From Bacillota bacterium (lineage in GTDB: Bacteria; Bacillota; Dethiobacteria; DTU022): 8,684 nucleotides of DNA. Positions 6,137 through 8,684 of this stretch are shown piece after piece. The DNA is taken from NCBI GenBank assembly GCA_012797095.1, contig JAAZPS010000014.1, positions 1-8,684 of the forward strand, in the 5' to 3' direction. The position numbers and the translations under genes were made by a program. Positions within the stretch are counted from its first letter, which is position 1, and each line of letters begins with the position of its first letter. The notes beneath the pieces were generated by a model. The model was not told the origin of the DNA. It was given only the letters and a program-made list of their open reading frames with translations, and searched no databases.

Positions 6137-6916
6137 CTACGGACCGTTCCAGCCCAGCTCGGCCGAGACCCGTACTGTTGTTTTTTTAAGCTCTTCGATA
6201 AAGAAAGGAAGCCGTTCCTCGGAAAAAGTCGCGGACAATCCGCTTACACTGATCGCGGCAACCACCTTTCCGGTGAAATCCCTGACCGGTGCAGCGACGC
6301 AGCGCAATCCGACCTGGATCTCCTCGTCATCCAGGGCATAGCCCTCCTCGCGAATCCTGGCGAGAGCATCGAACAGGGCCGCCGGCTGAGCGATCGTGTT
6401 CTCTGTAATTCTGACCATCCCCTCTTTTTCAACAAGTGCAGTCACCCTTTCCGGGGGCATGTCGCTGAGCAATACCTTGCCCACAGCGGTGCAGTACAGC
6501 GGCAGCCGCAGCCCGATTTGCGATGGTTGTACCACAACGGCGCTCGGGCCCTCCACCTTGTTTACGTACAGGGCCTTCCCGCTGTCATGGACGACCAGAT
6601 GAACCGTCTGCTGGGTAACCTTGACCAGCTCCTTGAGGTGGGGAAAACTGGCCTCGTAAAAATCCAATCCCTGGATCGCCCGGGAGCCCAGTTCAAATAA
6701 ACCGAATCCCAACCGGTAGGTCCCGGTTTTGGGATCGCGGCGAAGCCATTTCAGCTGTTCAAGGGTATCTAGAATGCGAAAGACCGTACTTTTGTGCAGG
6801 CCCGTCTGCCTCGTGATGTCCATCAGCGACTGCACCGGTTCTTTCCGGGTGAAACAGTTCAATACCCTGGCCATCCGCCCGATAACCCTGATCGAGTAAT
6901 CCGGTTTGCTCTCCAC
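6137..6916 (-). CDS. IclR-family transcriptional regulator
   Basis: The 259-residue protein has the standard IclR layout. An N-terminal winged helix-turn-helix spans about residues 10-70, with recognition helix TGLHKSTVFRILDTLEQL (about 38-55) and wing LRRDPKTGTYRLG (58-70). An effector-binding domain fills the rest and includes the conserved V-x-S-x-x-G-L-type region near the C-terminus (C-V-A-A-P-V-R-D followed by VVAAISVSGL). IclR proteins bind small carboxylates or aromatic acids and repress or activate nearby catabolic genes. GTG at 6916 is preferred over the in-frame ATG at 6943 because AAAGGGAGG (6926-6934) lies 9 bases before it, while the ATG has no clear site. The gene lies between the dehydratase gene (110 bases upstream) and iorA (234 bases downstream), all on one strand, rather than in the divergent position common for regulators. 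The effector is unknown; it is probably a substrate or intermediate of this pathway. Confidence 0.95.
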   Translation of the reverse strand: MESKPDYSIRVIGRMARVLNCFTRKEPVQSLMDITRQTGLHKSTVFRILDTLEQLKWLRRDPKTGTYRLGFGLFELGSRAIQGLDFYEASFPHLKELVKVTQQTVHLVVHDSGKALYVNKVEGPSAVVVQPSQIGLRLPLYCTAVGKVLLSDMPPERVTALVEKEGMVRITENTIAQPAALFDALARIREEGYALDDEEIQVGLRCVAAPVRDFTGKVVAAISVSGLSATFSEERLPFFIEELKKTTVRVSAELGWNGP

Positions 6917-6925
6917 GAAACGCCA

Positions 6926-6934
6926 CCTCCCTTT
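6926..6934 (-). promoter_or_regulatory. Ribosome binding site that sets the iclR GTG start
   Basis: AAAGGGAGG on the minus strand is near-perfectly complementary to the 16S anti-Shine-Dalgarno end and stops 9 bases before GTG 6916. It lies inside the reading frame that would follow from ATG 6943, which argues that the ATG is not the main start. Confidence 0.65.
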
Positions 6935-7025
6935 CCACTCCATGAAATGCCGTCTTGTTTTCTACCAGCTGATCATTTCCCCATCGCCTGCCCTGTTCCC
7001 TGCCGGGAGAGCTCCGGCGGCCGGA

Positions 7026-8483
7026 TCAACTGCTTTCACCCTCCAGGCCGGCGAGCCTCCGGGCCAGCATCTTTTTGTGAGCCAGATCGGCCTGGCGGGC
7101 GATGACGACTCGCTGGGCCTGGGGCGAACCGGCCCCATGCATCGACTCGGTCAGGTAGGCCGCTGCTGCCGGTCCCAGGGTCAGGTTTTCCACCAGACGC
7201 AGCATCTTCAGCCGGCAGGTGCTCTCGACGCCGGCAATACCCTGAAAATATTTGCGCAGCAGCGGTCCGAGCTGCGGATGTTCCAGATCTGCCAGGGAGG
7301 GCATGGTTGCCATCAACCCCCCGGCAATATCTTCGGCCAGCCTGGCGATCTCGTAGGGAAAACGGGTCACGTTGAGCTTGCAGACGTTGGCCAGCAGCAG
7401 ATCGATCAGATAAGCACCGGAAGAAGAGGCCCGCCCCCTGGCGGAGCAGGCGATACCGCAGCAGAAAAGGGTCTCGTTCAGATGAACCATCTCGACCAGC
7501 TTGTCCCTGATATGCGCCGCTTTATCGACACCCTGAAGCTCCGCCAGCGCCGCTGCCGCCCCGATGAGGACGTCGCCAACCCCGGCCTTGCAGCCGCCGT
7601 AGCTCTGGCGATGGTAGCCGGCGAAGCGCTCCACCAGGCGCCCGGTATAGCGATGTTCCCTGCAGATGAAGACCCGCTCCCAGGGAACGAAAAGATCATC
7701 AAAGATGATCAGGGATTCCTGACCCCCGAAATCGCGATTGCCGATATCGGCGCGGTGAATCTCCTGTTTGCGGGTGTCTGAAGGCTGCCGGCCGAGGATA
7801 TAGAGCAGCCCCGGTGCATCGGCCTGCACGGCGAAGGAGACCGCGTAATCCTTATCTTCCTCCCTCATCGCCAGGGTGGGCATAACGATAATGTACTGCG
7901 AATTCAGCGCTCCGGTCTGGTGACATTTCGCTCCCCTGACGGTGATCCCCTCGCTGTTTTCTCCGGTTATCCTCAGATAGAGATCGGGATCAGCCTGCTC
8001 GTGAGGGCGCTTGCTTCGATCACCTTTGGGATCGGTCATCGCTCCACCGCAGACAGCATTTTCATCCTGAACCTGCTGCAAAAATTTGTTGAAACGGTGG
8101 TGGTAAGGTATCCCCAGATCCTGCTCCATCTCGAAAGTGGTGATCTCCAGCGCATTGAGAGCATCCAGACCCACGCAGCGCTGAAAACAGGTCCCCGTCC
8201 GCTGCCCCAGGAGACGCTGCAGCCTCACTTTGTTCATCAGGTCTTCCGTGGAGCGGTGGATATGGGTAAAACGGTTGATGGGTCGGCCACTCAGATGAGA
8301 TCGGGCAAAGATCAGCTCTTTGTATTGCTCCTGCCGCTCCAGTGCAAAGGTCTGCGCCACCGCATTGGTGCTCGGCCGGACCAGGGGGTGTGCCATCGGA
8401 TCGGCCACCGCAGCACCTTGAATATAGACCTTGCGGCGCAGCTTTTCTAGACTTTCCCGGTAGCTGTTGCTGCTCATGATCAT
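7026..8483 (-). CDS. abfD: 4-hydroxybutyryl-CoA dehydratase-type [4Fe-4S]/FAD enzyme
   Basis: The 485-residue protein aligns almost colinearly with the 490-residue 4-hydroxybutyryl-CoA dehydratase (AbfD) of Clostridium aminobutyricum as I recall it. All four iron-sulfur ligands are present: C99 and C103 in TCFQRC, and H291 and C298 in YHRQSYGGCK. Residues reported as important for catalysis there are also kept: Q101, T190, E256, Y295, K299, and E446 and A451 in TESMHGAGSPQAQ. The enzyme removes water from 4-hydroxybutyryl-CoA by a ketyl-radical route to give crotonyl-CoA, and also isomerises vinylacetyl-CoA; it is oxygen sensitive and cytoplasmic. The iron-sulfur ligands separate it from the flavin monooxygenases HpaB/PvcC that share the fold. 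ATG at 8483 is chosen because it gives the same MxM start as AbfD and the same numbering to C99, with GGAGGAG just upstream; ATG at 8477 is an alternative. Whether the true substrate is 4-hydroxybutyryl-CoA or a homologue is open. Confidence 0.9.
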   Translation of the reverse strand: MIMSSNSYRESLEKLRRKVYIQGAAVADPMAHPLVRPSTNAVAQTFALERQEQYKELIFARSHLSGRPINRFTHIHRSTEDLMNKVRLQRLLGQRTGTCFQRCVGLDALNALEITTFEMEQDLGIPYHHRFNKFLQQVQDENAVCGGAMTDPKGDRSKRPHEQADPDLYLRITGENSEGITVRGAKCHQTGALNSQYIIVMPTLAMREEDKDYAVSFAVQADAPGLLYILGRQPSDTRKQEIHRADIGNRDFGGQESLIIFDDLFVPWERVFICREHRYTGRLVERFAGYHRQSYGGCKAGVGDVLIGAAAALAELQGVDKAAHIRDKLVEMVHLNETLFCCGIACSARGRASSSGAYLIDLLLANVCKLNVTRFPYEIARLAEDIAGGLMATMPSLADLEHPQLGPLLRKYFQGIAGVESTCRLKMLRLVENLTLGPAAAAYLTESMHGAGSPQAQRVVIARQADLAHKKMLARRLAGLEGESS

Positions 8484-8510
8484 CCACTCCTCCGTAAATA
8501 TTGGCTCGAA

Positions 8511-8678
8511 TCAGCGGTTCGGTGAGTATTGCGATCGACCCAACAGAATATAGAGCCTGAAAACCAGCTGCGTCCGATCCCGCCCGCCCAACCAGAACTT
8601 TTCCCGACGGATCCGGCCGATCCGGAGAATCACCCGACCGGCCTGCCGGAGGCAGTCGTCCTTTGAGTTTTGTTTCAT
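8511..8678 (-). CDS. Short basic open reading frame upstream of the dehydratase gene (doubtful)
   Basis: An ATG-started frame of 55 codons ends 27 bases before the dehydratase start. The frame stays open to the right edge of the window, so it could equally be the 3' end of a longer gene. The peptide is strongly basic, with about a dozen arginines (mostly CGG codons), one cysteine at residue 9, and a hydrophobic patch around residues 38-46 (L-V-F-R-L-Y-I-L-L). I recognise no family, and only 6 bases upstream of the ATG are visible, so no ribosome binding site can be judged. The position would suit a leader peptide or the end of an upstream gene in the same operon. It may also be an open frame by chance in GC-rich promoter DNA. 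Confidence 0.25.
   Translation of the reverse strand: MKQNSKDDCLRQAGRVILRIGRIRREKFWLGGRDRTQLVFRLYILLGRSQYSPNR
8608..8624. repeat. Inverted repeat upstream of the dehydratase gene
   Basis: CGGATC and GATCCG form a perfect 6-bp inverted repeat with 5 bases between. A second small one, CTGCC-GGA-GGCAG, lies at 8643-8655. Neither is followed by a T run on the minus strand, so they do not look like terminators. They may be protein-binding sites or chance in GC-rich DNA. Confidence 0.25.
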
Positions 8679-8684
8679 AAAACC

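Noticed and set aside
7003..7019. Hairpin GCCGG / CCGGC just after the dehydratase stop codon
   Set aside because: The 5-bp stem has no T run after it on the minus strand, so it does not support a terminator between the dehydratase and iclR.
6906..7781. Plus-strand open frame of 291 codons opposite the dehydratase gene
   Set aside because: It mirrors the strongly conserved dehydratase coding sequence and shows no motif of its own.
7026..8483. Annotation as 4-hydroxyphenylacetate 3-monooxygenase (HpaB/PvcC)
   Set aside because: The fold is shared, but the iron-sulfur ligands C99, C103, H291 and C298 and the TESMHGAGSPQAQ segment are those of 4-hydroxybutyryl-CoA dehydratase, which flavin monooxygenases lack.
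1..8684. CRISPR arrays, tRNA or rRNA genes, insertion sequences and phage genes
   Set aside because: No regularly spaced repeats, cloverleaf-like sequences, transposase motifs or terminal inverted repeats were seen on either strand.

Overview
All recognisable genes lie on the minus strand, so transcription runs from high to low coordinates. The order is a 4-hydroxybutyryl-CoA dehydratase-type enzyme (7026-8483), an IclR-family regulator (6137-6916), the two subunits of an indolepyruvate:ferredoxin oxidoreductase-type 2-oxoacid oxidoreductase (iorA 4064-5902, iorB 3474-4067), a short-chain acyl-CoA dehydrogenase (2273-3412), and a tripartite tricarboxylate transporter in the order tctB (1742-2215), tctA (272-1741), tctC (1-191, cut by the window edge). 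No RNA gene, insertion sequence, CRISPR array or phage gene was seen.

The window suggests a strict anaerobe. It carries an oxygen-sensitive [4Fe-4S]/FAD dehydratase and a ferredoxin-dependent, thiamine-diphosphate 2-oxoacid oxidoreductase. The transporter's binding protein has a lipobox, as membrane-tethered binding proteins of Gram-positive bacteria do, and most genes have strong AGGAGG-type ribosome binding sites. With a moderately high GC content, this fits an anaerobic Firmicute (Clostridia in the broad sense). That placement is an inference; no taxonomic marker gene is present.

The six genes from iorA to tctC look like one operon. iorA and iorB overlap by ATGA, the tctB stop codon abuts the tctA start, and the other gaps are 57 to 80 bases with no convincing terminator. 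A 234-base gap lies between iclR and iorA. It holds an AT-rich promoter-like stretch and a perfect 13-bp palindrome resembling the core of the KdgR-type IclR operator, so the IclR protein is a good candidate to control the operon. The dehydratase gene lies upstream of iclR on the same strand and may be a separate or linked unit.

A working model is import of a carboxylate by TctABC, oxidative decarboxylation of a 2-oxoacid to an acyl-CoA by IorAB with reduction of ferredoxin, and acyl-CoA dehydrogenation or enoyl-CoA reduction by the dehydrogenase. The dehydratase could feed crotonyl-CoA (or a homologue) into the same acyl-CoA pool. No CoA ligase, CoA transferase, EtfAB or 4-hydroxybutyrate dehydrogenase is visible, so the true substrate cannot be fixed from this window.
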